NCBI RefSeq assembly: GCF_005083345.1
Contig: NZ_CP034888.1
Location: forward strand, 124,001-188,000
Source: Buchnera aphidicola (Aphis nasturtii)
Lineage (GTDB): Bacteria; Pseudomonadota; Gammaproteobacteria; Enterobacterales; Enterobacteriaceae
Length of the DNA: 64,000 nt
Direction: 5' to 3'
Positions 20,200-30,793 of the stretch are shown here, one piece after another; within the stretch, counting starts at the first letter, position 1, and each line of letters starts with the position of its first letter. Below the pieces are notes generated by a model. The model saw only the letters and a program-made list of their open reading frames with translations. It was not told the DNA's origin and did no database searches. The translations under genes and the position numbers were made by a program.

Positions 20200-21498
20200 A
20201 TGAGAGTTTATGTCGTTGTGATTTTGTATGTATTATCAAGTGTATTTTCAAATTGTTGCGCTAAGATTTTTGAAATTGATAAGATTCTTGCTGTTGTCAA
20301 CAATCAAGTTATATTAGATAGTGATATAGATCAAGTTCTTTTTTATTTAAAACAAGAAAACAACACTATCACAGTTCCTTTAAAAATCAATTTTTTAAGA
20401 GACAAAATATTAGAAAAATTAATTGTAGATTCTTTAATTTTAGAAGAAGCAAACAAGTTGAATATTACAGTTTCTGATATGCAATTAGATACAATATTTA
20501 GCAATATTGCTTTTAAAAAGCATATTACTTTAAATGAACTAAAGAATAACATTATATTAAATAACACTAACGATTTCTTCAATTATGAAGATTATATACA
20601 AAATGTAAAAAAATCATTAAAAATTAAAATGTTACAAGATTATTTGTTCAATAGTAATATTGATATCTCTGAAAGAGAGATATATCATTTATTAAACGAG
20701 AAGATAACAAAACAAAATGATTTAAAAAAAATTAATTTAAAACTTATTATTTTACCTCTTTCAAAAAGAGAAAATGATAAAGCAATTAAAAATAAAAAAA
20801 TATTAATTAATCATCTTTTTAAAATGATTAATAATAATTCTAATTTTGACTATTTTTATGAATTTTTTAAAAAAAATAAAAATTGTTTTTTATCAGAAAA
20901 TATATCATTAAAACATTTAAAAAATTTAAAAAAAATTTTTTTTAGTAAATTAGATATTTTTAAAAAAAATCAAATATTAGGACCCGTTTTAGGGAGAAAA
21001 GGTTTATATATTATTAAAGTTAACAATATTGAAAATAATAGTATTAAAAAAATAACAACTGAATTCCATATTCAACATTGTTTGATACGTCCTTCAATCA
21101 TTTTAAATGATATACAGGCAAAAAAAGACATTTTTGAAATATATAACAATATAAAAATGAAGAATTATAGTTTTGAATATGCTGTTAAAAATTTTTCTCA
21201 TGATTTTTATTCATCTCATAAACAAGGTGATTTAGGCTGGATTTCAAATAAATCATTTGATGGTGTTTTTAAAAATATTTTAAAAAATTTAAATAACAAT
21301 GAAATCAGCCAACCAATTAGATCTAAATTTGGATGGCATATAATTAAGTTATTAGAAAAACGTCAAATAGATAAAAAATGGAAGATTGAAAAAGAAAAAG
21401 TTTATCAAATTTTATTACAACGTAAAATACAGCAAGAAAAAAACAACTGGATTAAAAAACTTAAAAAATTATCTTATATAAATATTTTTCAATATTAA
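20200..21498 (+). CDS. surA: Periplasmic peptidyl-prolyl isomerase/chaperone SurA
   Basis: Outer-membrane protein chaperone. 432 residues (E. coli 428). An N-terminal signal peptide (about 1-21, ending ...SNCCA) is followed by FEIDKILAVVNNQVILDSDID, the SurA N-domain. Of the two parvulin domains, the first (about 170-280) is eroded, while the second (about 285-390) keeps GDLGW and RSKFGWHIIKL. The SurA_N core and C-terminal helix look intact. In E. coli the order is surA-pdxA-ksgA; here pdxA is gone and ksgA follows directly after a 94-base gap. Confidence 0.93.
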   Translation: MRVYVVVILYVLSSVFSNCCAKIFEIDKILAVVNNQVILDSDIDQVLFYLKQENNTITVPLKINFLRDKILEKLIVDSLILEEANKLNITVSDMQLDTIFSNIAFKKHITLNELKNNIILNNTNDFFNYEDYIQNVKKSLKIKMLQDYLFNSNIDISEREIYHLLNEKITKQNDLKKINLKLIILPLSKRENDKAIKNKKILINHLFKMINNNSNFDYFYEFFKKNKNCFLSENISLKHLKNLKKIFFSKLDIFKKNQILGPVLGRKGLYIIKVNNIENNSIKKITTEFHIQHCLIRPSIILNDIQAKKDIFEIYNNIKMKNYSFEYAVKNFSHDFYSSHKQGDLGWISNKSFDGVFKNILKNLNNNEISQPIRSKFGWHIIKLLEKRQIDKKWKIEKEKVYQILLQRKIQQEKNNWIKKLKKLSYINIFQY

Positions 21499-21592
21499 AA
21501 TAATATTTGAACAATTAAATAAGATAAAAAATAAAATAATTTATCTTTAAAAATTAAATTTTTTACAAGATTAAGAGTGAATAGAAATTTAA

Positions 21593-22408
21593 ATGAAAAA
21601 ACATATTCCTATGAAAAAGTTTAGTCAAAATTTTCTTATAGATTTTAATGTAATTAAAGAAATAGTTAAATTTATTAATCCAAAATCACATCAAACATTG
21701 GTTGAAATTGGACCTGGATTAGCTGCTTTAACTCAACCTATTTGTAATTTAATAGATGAATTAATTGTTATTGAAATCGATAAATTTTTATTAGAGAGGT
21801 TAAAAAAATATGCATTTTATTCAAAATTAATAGTATTTTATCAAGATGCCTTAGTGTTTGATTATTCAAAATTACTTAATAAAAGAAATAAATTAATTCG
21901 AATTTTTGGCAACTTACCATATCATATTTCTACATCTTTAATATTATGTTTGTTTGAAAGAATTAATATTATTAAAGATATGAATTTTATGCTTCAAAAG
22001 GAAGTTGCTGAGCGTTTAGTTGCATCTCCAGGAAGTAAATTATATGGTCGTTTAAGCATTATTGCTCAATATTATTGTAATATAAAAATTTTGTTAGATG
22101 TTTCTCCAAAATGTTTTAAACCTGTGCCTAAAGTAAAATCAACATTTCTCAGTTTAACACCTTATACTAATTATTTTCCTTATTTTACATATAATATAAA
22201 AGTACTTAGTTATATTACAAACTTAGCTTTTCAAAAAAGAAGAAAAATATTACGTCATAGTTTAGGTAAAATATTTTCTGAAAAAGTTTTGATAAAATTA
22301 AATATTAATCCAAAATTAAGACCTGAAAATATTTCCATCTTACAATATTGTCAATTATCTAATTATATGATAGAAAATAATATTTATCAGAAATATATTT
22401 CTATTTAA
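21593..22408 (+). CDS. ksgA: 16S rRNA dimethyladenosine transferase RsmA
   Basis: Dimethylates A1518 and A1519 of 16S rRNA. 271 residues (E. coli 273). SAM-binding motif I VEIGPGLAALT (about 37-47), acidic VIEIDKF, and the adenine-target motif IV FGNLPYHIS are intact, with MLQKEVAERLVA following. The start ATG has AAGAGTGAATAG upstream. Neighbouring apaG, present in E. coli between ksgA and apaH, has been lost; apaH follows after 31 bases. Confidence 0.96.
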   Translation: MKKHIPMKKFSQNFLIDFNVIKEIVKFINPKSHQTLVEIGPGLAALTQPICNLIDELIVIEIDKFLLERLKKYAFYSKLIVFYQDALVFDYSKLLNKRNKLIRIFGNLPYHISTSLILCLFERINIIKDMNFMLQKEVAERLVASPGSKLYGRLSIIAQYYCNIKILLDVSPKCFKPVPKVKSTFLSLTPYTNYFPYFTYNIKVLSYITNLAFQKRRKILRHSLGKIFSEKVLIKLNINPKLRPENISILQYCQLSNYMIENNIYQKYISI

Positions 22409-22439
22409 ATATATATTTTATACTTTAAATTGGAAAAAA

Positions 22440-23252
22440 ATGAGCATTTATTTTATCAGCGATATTCATGGTTGTTATAGAGAATTTAAAATACTTTTAA
22501 AAAAATCAAATTTTAATATTCAAACAGATTATTTATGGGTTGCAGGTGATTTAGTTGGTAGAGGTCCTAACTCATTGAAAGTAATGAGATATCTTTATTC
22601 TATACAAGACAGAATAAATATAGTGCTTGGAAATCATGATTTAAATTTAATTGCAGTATATTCCGGTGTCAAAGAAAATAAAAAAGAAAACTACTTCGAT
22701 GAGTTTTTATCTGCTAAGGATCGTCATCAATTAATTCATTGGTTACGTTCTCAACCTATTTTAAAAATTAATGAAAAACAAAAAATTATTATGGTACATG
22801 CAGGCATTAGTTCACAATGGAATCTGAAGACCATAAAAAAATGCTCTTTAGAAATTGAAAAATCTTTATTAAGTAATGATTACCCGTCATTTTTAAAGTC
22901 TGTTTTTAATAATAAAATAGATTATTGGGATTTTAATTTAAGCAAAATTGATCAATTGCGATATAGTATTAATGTTTTTACACGTATCAGGTATTGTTAT
23001 CCTAATGGAAAGTTAAATCTTACATGCAAAAAATCTCCTAGTGTTGTTCAATATCCATTATTACCATGGTTTTTTATTCCAAATAAATTTCAAGAAAAAT
23101 ATTCTATTGTTTTTGGGCATTGGTCTTCTTTAAAAGATACAAAGGTCCCTAATCAATTTATTCCGATAGATAAAGGTTGTTGCTGGGGTGGAAAATTATT
23201 AATGCTAAGATGGGAAGATAAAAAATGTTTTTATCAATCTTATTTAGGGTAA
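22440..23252 (+). CDS. apaH: Bis(5'-nucleosyl)-tetraphosphatase, symmetrical (ApaH)
   Basis: Hydrolyses Ap4A to two ADP; also removes Np4 caps from RNA in E. coli. 270 residues. Calcineurin-like metallophosphatase motifs: DIHGCY (about 8-13), AGDLVGRGPNS, LGNHDLN and MVHAGI, then FGHWSSL toward the end. The GGAAAAAAA before the ATG is a weak ribosome-binding site, and coupling with ksgA is plausible. A bidirectional hairpin separates it from convergent folA. Confidence 0.95.
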   Translation: MSIYFISDIHGCYREFKILLKKSNFNIQTDYLWVAGDLVGRGPNSLKVMRYLYSIQDRINIVLGNHDLNLIAVYSGVKENKKENYFDEFLSAKDRHQLIHWLRSQPILKINEKQKIIMVHAGISSQWNLKTIKKCSLEIEKSLLSNDYPSFLKSVFNNKIDYWDFNLSKIDQLRYSINVFTRIRYCYPNGKLNLTCKKSPSVVQYPLLPWFFIPNKFQEKYSIVFGHWSSLKDTKVPNQFIPIDKGCCWGGKLLMLRWEDKKCFYQSYLG

Positions 23253-23262
23253 ATGTAACTTA

Positions 23263-23293
23263 TAAAACAAGTGTATAAATAAAACTTGTTTTA
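23263..23293. terminator. Bidirectional terminator between apaH and folA
   Basis: TAAAACAAGT (23263-23272) and ACTTGTTTTA (23284-23293) form a perfect 10-bp stem with an 11-base loop. The A/T flanks of the stem serve as a U-tract in either direction, fitting the convergent arrangement. Confidence 0.75.
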
Positions 23294-23311
23294 AAGATTA
23301 GAATATACATT

Positions 23312-23812
23312 CTATCTTATTAATATTTCAAAACAAAAATCATAAGTATGTTGCTTATCTTTAGGAAAATTTTTTTTAAAGATTGTTTTCCAATTTTTGC
23401 ATATTTTATACCTTGGAAAATAAGTATCTCCAGAAATATTACAATTAACATGAGTAAGGTATAACTTATTAGCGTAAAACAACATTTGTTTATATATTTT
23501 AGATCCTCCAATAACCATTATTTCTTGATTTTTTTTATATTTTGAATATATAGTAGCAGAAATTATTGCGTTATTAATTGAATTTGCCCATATAATATTA
23601 TGTTTAATAATTTTTTTTCGACTAATTACTATATTAGTTCTCATAGGTAAAGAATCTTTAATAGATTCCCAAGTTAAACGTCCCATAATAATACTTTTAT
23701 TTATCGTATTACTTTTAAACCACTTTAAATCTTCTGGGAGATTCCAAGGTATTTTATTTTTCTCTCCAATCACAAGATTATTAGAAATAGCTGCAATTAG
23801 ACTAATTTTCAT
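23312..23812 (-). CDS. folA: Dihydrofolate reductase
   Basis: Reduces dihydrofolate to tetrahydrofolate with NADPH. 166 residues (E. coli 159). Active-site Asp is D28 in NKIPWNLPEDLKWFK; IMGRLTWESI and IVISRKK form the NADPH site, with VIGGSKIY later. It lies downstream of carB with a 77-base gap on the same strand, the E. coli relative orientation. Needed to recycle folate oxidised by thymidylate synthase. Confidence 0.96.
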   Translation of the reverse strand: MKISLIAAISNNLVIGEKNKIPWNLPEDLKWFKSNTINKSIIMGRLTWESIKDSLPMRTNIVISRKKIIKHNIIWANSINNAIISATIYSKYKKNQEIMVIGGSKIYKQMLFYANKLYLTHVNCNISGDTYFPRYKICKNWKTIFKKNFPKDKQHTYDFCFEILIR

Positions 23813-23889
23813 ATGTAAAATTTTTTTTAAGAGTTATAAATATGTTTTACAACATATTTATAAAAATGAATTTTTTATTTCAGGTACAT

Positions 23890-26800
23890 TTAATTTTGTA
23901 AATTTATTTTTTTATGTATTTCTTGTAATGATCTAATATTTTTTACTGGATCTTCATTTAATGCCATAACTGTAGCGAATGCACCATTAATAGTTGTATC
24001 ATAGTGAACTTTATATTGCAAAGCACTTTGACAAATTCGTTTTGCATCTTTTACACCTTGGTTACAAGAAGTTGTATTTACAATATATGCGTATTCTCCA
24101 TTTTTTAAACGATCCTCAATATGAGGTCTTCCTTCATATACTTTATTTACTAATCTAGAAATAATTCCAGATTTTTTTAAAGCTGTAGATGTTCCTTTAG
24201 TAGCATCAATTTTAAATCCAAATTTTGTTAATTTTAAAGCTAAATTTACAATACTTTTCTTATCATTATCTCTCACAGAAAGCAATACACGTCCTGATCT
24301 TTTCATATTGGTATTGGCGCCGAGCATTGCTTTCGCAAATGCTTCTGAAAAATTTTTTCCAATACCCATTACTTCTCCTGTAGAGCGCATTTCTGGTCCT
24401 AATATAGGATCTACACCTTGAAATTTATCAAAAGGTAATACAGCTTCTTTTACTGAAAAGAACGATGGGATGATTTCTTTTACAAATCCTTGTTCTTTTA
24501 ATGTTTTACCATACATAACACGTACAGAGATTTTTGCAAGTGCTAATCCTGTAGCTTTTGAAACAAAAGGAACTGTTCTAGCGGCTCTTGGATTAACTTC
24601 AATAATATATATTTCATTATTTTTAATTGCAAACTGTACGTTCATGAGTCCTTGTACAGATAATTCAAATGCTAGTTTTTTTACTTGCTTTCTGATGCTA
24701 TCTTGAATTTTTTTTGTTAAAGTATAGGCTGGTAAAGAACAAGCTGAATCTCCAGAATGTACTCCTGCTTGTTCAATATGCTCCATGATACCTCCAATCA
24801 AAACTGTTTTTCCATCACAGATTGCATCAACATCTACTTCTGTTGCATAATTTAAATATTGATCTAGCAAAATTGGGGTGGTGTTATCTTGCTTTAATAT
24901 TACCTTGAAATAGTTATCTAACTCAGACGGTTCGTAAACAATTTCCATTGCTCTTCCACCTAGAACATAAGATGGTCTAACTATAATAGGGTAACCAATT
25001 TTTATTGCGTTCTGATGTGCTTCCTGTAAAGTGAATACTGTAGCATTTAGTGGTTGTTTTAAATTTAATTTTGTTACAATTTTTTGAAAACGATTTCTAT
25101 CTTCTGCTTTGTCAATAGCATCTGGTTTTGTACCAATAATTGGTATTCCTTCTTGTTCAAATTCTCGTGCTAATTTTAACGGTGTTTGTCCTCCATATTG
25201 AATAATCACTCCTTTAGGTTTTTCAATTTTAACTATTTCTAAAACGTTTTCTAATGTAATTGGTTCAAAGTAAAGTCGATCAGATATATCATAATCTGTA
25301 GATACTGTTTCTGGATTGCAATTTATCATAATTGCTTCAAATCCATCTTCTCTTAAGGCTTGAACGGCATGTACACAACAGTAATCGAATTCTATACCTT
25401 GTCCTATTCTATTGGGCCCACCTCCTATAATAATAATTTTTTTATCATTTTTAGTAGGATTAGCCTCGCATTCATCTTCCCATGTAGAATACATATATGC
25501 TGTTTCAGTAGAAAACTCAGCTGAACATGTATCGATTCTTTTATAAACAGGATGTAAATTTAATTCATTTCGTAAATTACGTATATCACGTTCTTTTTTA
25601 TGAGTTAACATAGCTATACGTAGATCTGAAAAACCTTTTCTTTTAATAAAATATAAAAATTTATAATTTAATCCAGTAAATCCATTTTTTTTAATTTTTT
25701 CTTCTAATAGGATTATTTCTTGAATCTGCATAAGAAACCAAGGATCAATAGATGTTAATTCAAACACATCTTTTATCGACATACCAAGTCTAAATGCATC
25801 ACCAATATACCAAAGTCTATCTGCTCCTGCTTCTTTTAATTCGTGTTTGATTTTTATTAAATATTGAGGATTTAATTTAGATATTTTTGAGTTAAAACCA
25901 CATACTCCAATTTCTAATCCTCGCATTGCTTTTTGTATTGATTCTTGAAATGTTCTTCCTATTGCCATTACTTCGCCGACAGATTTCATTTGAGTAGTTA
26001 ATCTATCGTTACATCCTGAAAATTTTTCAAAGTTAAATCTTGGAATTTTAGTGACTATATAATCTATTGATGGTTCAAAAGATGCTGTTGTATTAGTTCC
26101 TGTAATATCATTTGCAAGTTCATCTAGTGTATATCCTACTGCTAATTTTGCGGCTATTTTTGCAATTGGAAATCCTGTAGCTTTAGATGCTAATGCAGAA
26201 GAACGAGAAACTCTAGGATTCATTTCAATAACTATCATTCGGCCATTTTTTGGATTAATAGCAAATTGTACGTTAGAACCTCCAGTTTCTACTCCGATTT
26301 CTTGTAAGATTGCCATAGATGCATTTCTCATAATCTGATATTCTTTATCAGTCAATGTTTGAGCTGGAGCTACAGTAATTGAATCCCCTGTATGTATTCC
26401 CATAGGATCTAAATTTTCAATCGAACAAACAATAATACAATTGTTATTTTTGTCTCGTACAACTTCCATTTCATATTCTTTCCAGCCGATTAATGATTCA
26501 TCGATCAATAATTCAGTAGTAGGAGATAATTTTAATCCTCTTTCGCAAATTTCTTCGAATTCTTCTTGATTATAAGCAATGCCCCCACCATTCCCCCCCA
26601 TAGTAAAAGAAGGTCTAATGATACATGGAAAACCTACATTTTTCAATACCGATAATGCTTCTTTAATGTTATGTGCAATGCCGCATTTTGCAGTTTTTAA
26701 ATTCAGCTTTTTCATTGAGCATTCAAATAATTTCCTATTTTCTGCTTTGTTTATTGCATCAATAGTAGCACCTATAATTTTAACACTAAATTTTTTTAGT

Positions 26801-27120
26801 ATTCCTCTTCGATTTAGTTCTAATGCACAATTGAGTGCTGTTTGACCACCCATAGTAGGTAGCAATGCATCTGGACGTTCCTTAATTATAATTTTTTTTA
26901 CTATTTTCCAATGAATAGGTTCAATATATGTAGCATCTGCCATATATGGATCAGTCATAATAGTAGCAGGATTAGAGTTAACAAGAATAATCTTATAACC
27001 TTCTTCACGCAATGCTTTGCACGCCTGAGCGCCTGAATAATCAAATTCACATGCTTGTCCAATGATAATAGGACCTGCTCCAAGAATTAAAATGGATTTT
27101 ATATCAGTAGATTTAGGCAT
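23890..27120 (-). CDS. carB: Carbamoyl-phosphate synthase large chain
   Basis: Makes carbamoyl phosphate from bicarbonate, ammonia and 2 ATP for arginine and pyrimidines. 1076 residues (E. coli 1073). Two homologous ATP-grasp halves are evident: [19 protein letters not shown] at the start and [19 protein letters not shown] near 560. Glycine-rich nucleotide loops ([30 protein letters not shown]) are intact. The C-terminal MGS-like allosteric domain (about 935-1076) includes [14 protein letters not shown]. It starts 13 bases after carA ends, so an operon is clear. Confidence 0.97.
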   Translation of the reverse strand: MPKSTDIKSILILGAGPIIIGQACEFDYSGAQACKALREEGYKIILVNSNPATIMTDPYMADATYIEPIHWKIVKKIIIKERPDALLPTMGGQTALNCALELNRRGILKKFSVKIIGATIDAINKAENRKLFECSMKKLNLKTAKCGIAHNIKEALSVLKNVGFPCIIRPSFTMGGNGGGIAYNQEEFEEICERGLKLSPTTELLIDESLIGWKEYEMEVVRDKNNNCIIVCSIENLDPMGIHTGDSITVAPAQTLTDKEYQIMRNASMAILQEIGVETGGSNVQFAINPKNGRMIVIEMNPRVSRSSALASKATGFPIAKIAAKLAVGYTLDELANDITGTNTTASFEPSIDYIVTKIPRFNFEKFSGCNDRLTTQMKSVGEVMAIGRTFQESIQKAMRGLEIGVCGFNSKISKLNPQYLIKIKHELKEAGADRLWYIGDAFRLGMSIKDVFELTSIDPWFLMQIQEIILLEEKIKKNGFTGLNYKFLYFIKRKGFSDLRIAMLTHKKERDIRNLRNELNLHPVYKRIDTCSAEFSTETAYMYSTWEDECEANPTKNDKKIIIIGGGPNRIGQGIEFDYCCVHAVQALREDGFEAIMINCNPETVSTDYDISDRLYFEPITLENVLEIVKIEKPKGVIIQYGGQTPLKLAREFEQEGIPIIGTKPDAIDKAEDRNRFQKIVTKLNLKQPLNATVFTLQEAHQNAIKIGYPIIVRPSYVLGGRAMEIVYEPSELDNYFKVILKQDNTTPILLDQYLNYATEVDVDAICDGKTVLIGGIMEHIEQAGVHSGDSACSLPAYTLTKKIQDSIRKQVKKLAFELSVQGLMNVQFAIKNNEIYIIEVNPRAARTVPFVSKATGLALAKISVRVMYGKTLKEQGFVKEIIPSFFSVKEAVLPFDKFQGVDPILGPEMRSTGEVMGIGKNFSEAFAKAMLGANTNMKRSGRVLLSVRDNDKKSIVNLALKLTKFGFKIDATKGTSTALKKSGIISRLVNKVYEGRPHIEDRLKNGEYAYIVNTTSCNQGVKDAKRICQSALQYKVHYDTTINGAFATVMALNEDPVKNIRSLQEIHKKINLQN

Positions 27121-27133
27121 TTTTTTTTCCTAA

Positions 27134-28273
27134 TTAATTACTGAATTTTGCTTGATTAAGTAATTTTATAAAATGATCAAATAGATAAGAACCATCATGC
27201 GGTCCAGGACTGGCTTCTGGATGTCCTTGAAAGCTAAAAGCTAGTTTATCAGTTAAGCGTAAACCTTGTACAGTACCATCAAAAAGAGAAGTATGTGTTA
27301 TAAAAATATTTTTTGGAATATGTTGTGTATCAACAGTAAAACTATGATTTTGAGATGTAATAATTACACGATTAGTTTTTATTTCTTTTACTGGATGATT
27401 TGCACCATGATGACCAAATTTCATTTTAACGATATCGGCTCCACTAGCTAATGCAAGTAGTTGATGTCCTAAACATATTCCAAATATTGGAATATTGATT
27501 TTCAAAAAATCTTGAATGGATTTAATAGCATAGTAACATGGTCTTGGATCACCTGGACCATTAGACAAAAAAATTCCATCAGGAGATAAATCTAGTACTG
27601 TTTTTGAATCTGTTGTAGCAGGTACTATAGTTAGATAACATCCTCGATCTACTAACATACGTAAAATATTTAGTTTAACACCAAAATCATATACAATAAT
27701 ATGAAATAAAAATTTTCTTTTAGAACCAGATGCTGTGTTGTTTATAATATGACTATTTTTATTCCAATTATAAATAACGTCAGTGCTTACTTTTTTAGCT
27801 AAATCCAATCCTTGTAAGCTTAAACAATTTTTTGCTTTTTTATGTGCTATAATATAGTTTTCTTTTTTATCTTCTATAATACATCCATTTTGAGATCCTT
27901 TTGTTCGTAAAATACGTGTCAATTTTCTTGTATCAATATCAGATATTGCAACAATATTATTTTCTTTTAAATAAGAAGAAAAACTTTTTTTGCTACGATA
28001 ATTACTGGATATCGGAGACATGTCGCGAATAATCAATCCTCTTATATGAATTTTAGATGATTCTTCATCATGTTGATTTGTGCCAATATTTCCAATATGA
28101 GGATGTGTTAGTGTTACAATTTGGTGTGAGTAAGAAGGGTCAGTGATTATTTCTTGGTATCCGGTTATTGATGTATTGAAAACAACTTCTCCTACAGTTG
28201 TTCCTTTAGCTCCAACAGAACGTCCGTGAAATCTAGTGCCATCTTCTAAAACTAATACTGCTGATTGGCCCAA
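27134..28273 (-). CDS. carA: Carbamoyl-phosphate synthase small chain, UUG start
   Basis: Glutaminase subunit delivering ammonia to CarB. The open frame starts at a TTG at 28285, but that codon overlaps the ribosome-binding site. A second TTG at 28273-28271 lies five bases after GGAGG and matches the E. coli start, which is also UUG, giving 379 residues (E. coli 382). The N-domain has [17 protein letters not shown]. The class I glutamine amidotransferase domain has LSNGPGDP, the nucleophile cysteine in [14 protein letters not shown], and [11 protein letters not shown] (His/Glu of the triad). No recognisable PurR or ArgR box was seen upstream. Confidence 0.93.
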   Translation of the reverse strand: MGQSAVLVLEDGTRFHGRSVGAKGTTVGEVVFNTSITGYQEIITDPSYSHQIVTLTHPHIGNIGTNQHDEESSKIHIRGLIIRDMSPISSNYRSKKSFSSYLKENNIVAISDIDTRKLTRILRTKGSQNGCIIEDKKENYIIAHKKAKNCLSLQGLDLAKKVSTDVIYNWNKNSHIINNTASGSKRKFLFHIIVYDFGVKLNILRMLVDRGCYLTIVPATTDSKTVLDLSPDGIFLSNGPGDPRPCYYAIKSIQDFLKINIPIFGICLGHQLLALASGADIVKMKFGHHGANHPVKEIKTNRVIITSQNHSFTVDTQHIPKNIFITHTSLFDGTVQGLRLTDKLAFSFQGHPEASPGPHDGSYLFDHFIKLLNQAKFSN

Positions 28274-28452
28274 AGCACCCTCCAAAAAATTTTTTAATAT
28301 TGATTAAATTTTAACATAATAAGTAAAATACTTTGAAAAATTAAATATTTATTTTAACTAAAATTAATATTTTTGTCTATTATCGTAATAAATATTTTAT
28401 ATATCTTCATTTGTTAAAAAGTTGTTTTTAAATAAATGCATAATTTATATAT

Positions 28453-29286
28453 TTATTTAGCATAAACTTTGAATGTATTTTTTAAAAAATCTTTCATGTT
28501 AAAAAGACCTTTGTTTTTTAAAATAATCCAAAACACTGATTGAATAGCACCTTTAGCAAAAGATTCTCTATTAAAAGCTGTATGAGTAATATTAATTTCT
28601 TCTTCAGAGTTTGTAAAAATCACTGAGTGTTTTCCAATAATATTTCCTGATCTTATACTAGAAAATCCAATTTTTTTTGATTCTCTAGTTTTTGTAAAGC
28701 CTTTTTTATAATATAATGAGTGTTTATTTAGATTCCATTTCATAACTTTTGATATGCTATCTCCGATAGTTAATGCTGTTCCTGAAGGTATATCAATTTT
28801 ATTTCGATGATGAAATTCTACAATATCAATATCAGAATTATTTCCCAAAATTCGAGTAGTTTTTTCTACTAGATGATACAGTAGATTTATGCCGATGCTA
28901 AAATTAGATGCTATTAATATAGCAATGTTTTTTGAATACGATTGTATAATTTTCATTTCTGAATCTGAAAAACCAGTTGTACCAATAATTATATTTTTTT
29001 GAAATTTATTACAATATTTTAAATATTCTAGTGTTGCGATAGGATTTGTAAAATCAATCAAAACATCAAAATCATTTTTTTTGATATCCAAAGTATCTTG
29101 AATAAGCACTCCTATTTTGCCTATTCCAATTTCTTCTCCTATATCATGATTAATTGAGGGATGATTTGTTTTTACTATTGCTGCAGTTAAACAAGTTGTT
29201 TTATTTGCTTGCGTTTCTTTGACTAACATTTGCCCCATTCTACCTAGAGCTCCGGTAATAGCAATACGAGTTATTTTTTTATTCAT
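28453..29286 (-). CDS. dapB: 4-hydroxy-tetrahydrodipicolinate reductase
   Basis: NAD(P)H-dependent step of the lysine and diaminopimelate pathway. 277 residues (E. coli 273). Rossmann motif AITGALGRMGQML at the N-terminus; GTTGFS; catalytic EFHHRNKIDIPSGTAL (double His and Lys). It lies upstream of carA in transcription order with a 179-base gap, as in E. coli. Serves both essential amino-acid supply to the host and peptidoglycan precursor synthesis (family knowledge). Confidence 0.96.
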   Translation of the reverse strand: MNKKITRIAITGALGRMGQMLVKETQANKTTCLTAAIVKTNHPSINHDIGEEIGIGKIGVLIQDTLDIKKNDFDVLIDFTNPIATLEYLKYCNKFQKNIIIGTTGFSDSEMKIIQSYSKNIAILIASNFSIGINLLYHLVEKTTRILGNNSDIDIVEFHHRNKIDIPSGTALTIGDSISKVMKWNLNKHSLYYKKGFTKTRESKKIGFSSIRSGNIIGKHSVIFTNSEEEINITHTAFNRESFAKGAIQSVFWIILKNKGLFNMKDFLKNTFKVYAK

Positions 29287-29295
29287 AGTTTTATA

Positions 29296-30234
29296 TTATG
29301 GAAGTGTTAAATATTTAGGTATATTAAAACTTATTTTTTCTTGATTCCCTGAAACTTCTTTTATATTCTCAGCGCCTATTTTTTGTAAATATTCAATTAC
29401 TTGTTTTACTAAAAATTCCGGTGCGGATGCGCCTGCTGTGATTCCAATGTATTTTATATTTTTTATCCATTTTTTTTGAATATCTAAAAATGATTCAATT
29501 TGTTTAGTAAAAACACCAGTTTCTTTACCTAGTTCAGCAAGACGATTAGAATTAGATGAATTTTTAGAACCTATTACAAGTATCATATCAGTTATTTTTG
29601 ATAATTTAATAATTGCATTTTGTCGATTGGTTGTTGCATAACATATATCTTCTTTTTTAGGTCCAGAAATATATGGAAATTTTTTTTTTAAAAATCTAAT
29701 AATAGATTGAGTATTGCGTATAGATAATGTTGTTTGTGTAAAAAAATTTAATTTTTTATTATCTTGCTTAATTGGCAGTTTATTTATATCCTCTATTGAT
29801 TCAATAAGATGTATTTTACTATTTTTATTATTATACTGACCGATTGTTCCAGTAACTTCAGGATGTCCTTTATGGCCAATGAAAATAGTTTCTATATTTT
29901 TTTCGCTTGCTTTTGAGACTTCTTTATGGACTTTTGAAACTAATGGACAAGTTGCATTTAAAATAATTAATTGTTTTTTTAAAGCCTTTTCTTGTGTTTT
30001 TTTTGATACGCCATGAGCAGAAAATACGACTATTGAGTTATTTGGAATATCTGAGATTTTTTCAACAAAAATAACCCCCTTTTGACGTAATGTTGTTATA
30101 ACGTATTGATTATGTACTAATTCATGTTTAACATATATAGTTTTTTTATAAATTTTTAAAGCGTTTTCAACCATTAAAATAGCTCTTTTAACGCCTGCAC
30201 AAAAACCTCTTGGATTAGCTAATAAAATATCCAT
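29296..30234 (-). CDS. ispH: 4-hydroxy-3-methylbut-2-enyl diphosphate reductase (IspH)
   Basis: Last enzyme of the MEP isoprenoid pathway; a [4Fe-4S] protein yielding IPP and DMAPP. 312 residues (E. coli 316). The three cluster cysteines are present: GFCAGVKRAI (C12), NATCPLVSKVH and EDICYATTNRQ. Also FSAHGVSK and GHPEVTGT. It is 9 bases upstream of dapB in the same direction; the fkpB and rihC genes that flank ispH in E. coli are both gone. With ispE at 57.3 kb it shows MEP pathway retention. Confidence 0.97.
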   Translation of the reverse strand: MDILLANPRGFCAGVKRAILMVENALKIYKKTIYVKHELVHNQYVITTLRQKGVIFVEKISDIPNNSIVVFSAHGVSKKTQEKALKKQLIILNATCPLVSKVHKEVSKASEKNIETIFIGHKGHPEVTGTIGQYNNKNSKIHLIESIEDINKLPIKQDNKKLNFFTQTTLSIRNTQSIIRFLKKKFPYISGPKKEDICYATTNRQNAIIKLSKITDMILVIGSKNSSNSNRLAELGKETGVFTKQIESFLDIQKKWIKNIKYIGITAGASAPEFLVKQVIEYLQKIGAENIKEVSGNQEKISFNIPKYLTLP

Positions 30235-30313
30235 TGTAAAAAAATCTCCAAGGAAATATTTGTATTAAAGTAATATATTTTATTCTAAAATATAAAAAAT
30301 AATATACTTTATT

Positions 30314-30793
30314 TTATTTAATAATTTCATATTGATTTTTTATATATTTGTTTTTTATATAAATAATTATTCCAATAAAAATGCTAAAATCAGATATATT
30401 GAATGTTGCAAAATGCCAATTATTAATATGTATATCAATAAAGTCTATAACAAATCCATAATAAATACGATCTATTACATTTCCTATAGCTCCTGATAAA
30501 ATAAAACAAAAATCTAATTTTTTTTCTTCTTTGTTTACTTTTAAAATTTCTTTAAATATAAATACTATAATAATTATACTCAATATTGATAAAAAAAATC
30601 TATTCCATAATGTTTCACTTGATAATATACTAAAAGCTATACCATAATTATGCACATGAAATAAATTTAGTACTGATAAAATTTTTTTTGTTTCATATAA
30701 ATCTAAATAATTACAAACCCAGCATTTAGAAAAAATATCTATTATTAAAATAATTGTTGTAATTAAAAAATATTTTTTATATATTTTTTTCAT
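30314..30793 (-). CDS. lspA: Prolipoprotein signal peptidase
   Basis: Inner-membrane aspartyl protease that cleaves prolipoproteins. 159 residues (E. coli 164) with four hydrophobic helices. Both catalytic aspartates are in place: [10 protein letters not shown] and [19 protein letters not shown] is the third conserved block. The ATG overlaps the ileS stop by four bases (ATGA), so translation is coupled, as in E. coli. Confidence 0.94.
   Translation of the reverse strand: MKKIYKKYFLITTIILIIDIFSKCWVCNYLDLYETKKILSVLNLFHVHNYGIAFSILSSETLWNRFFLSILSIIIIVFIFKEILKVNKEEKKLDFCFILSGAIGNVIDRIYYGFVIDFIDIHINNWHFATFNISDFSIFIGIIIYIKNKYIKNQYEIIK

Noticed and set aside
26579-26845. 88-codon plus-strand ORF opposite carB
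   Set aside because: Mirror of the conserved first ATP-grasp half of carB; coding constraint on carB explains its openness.
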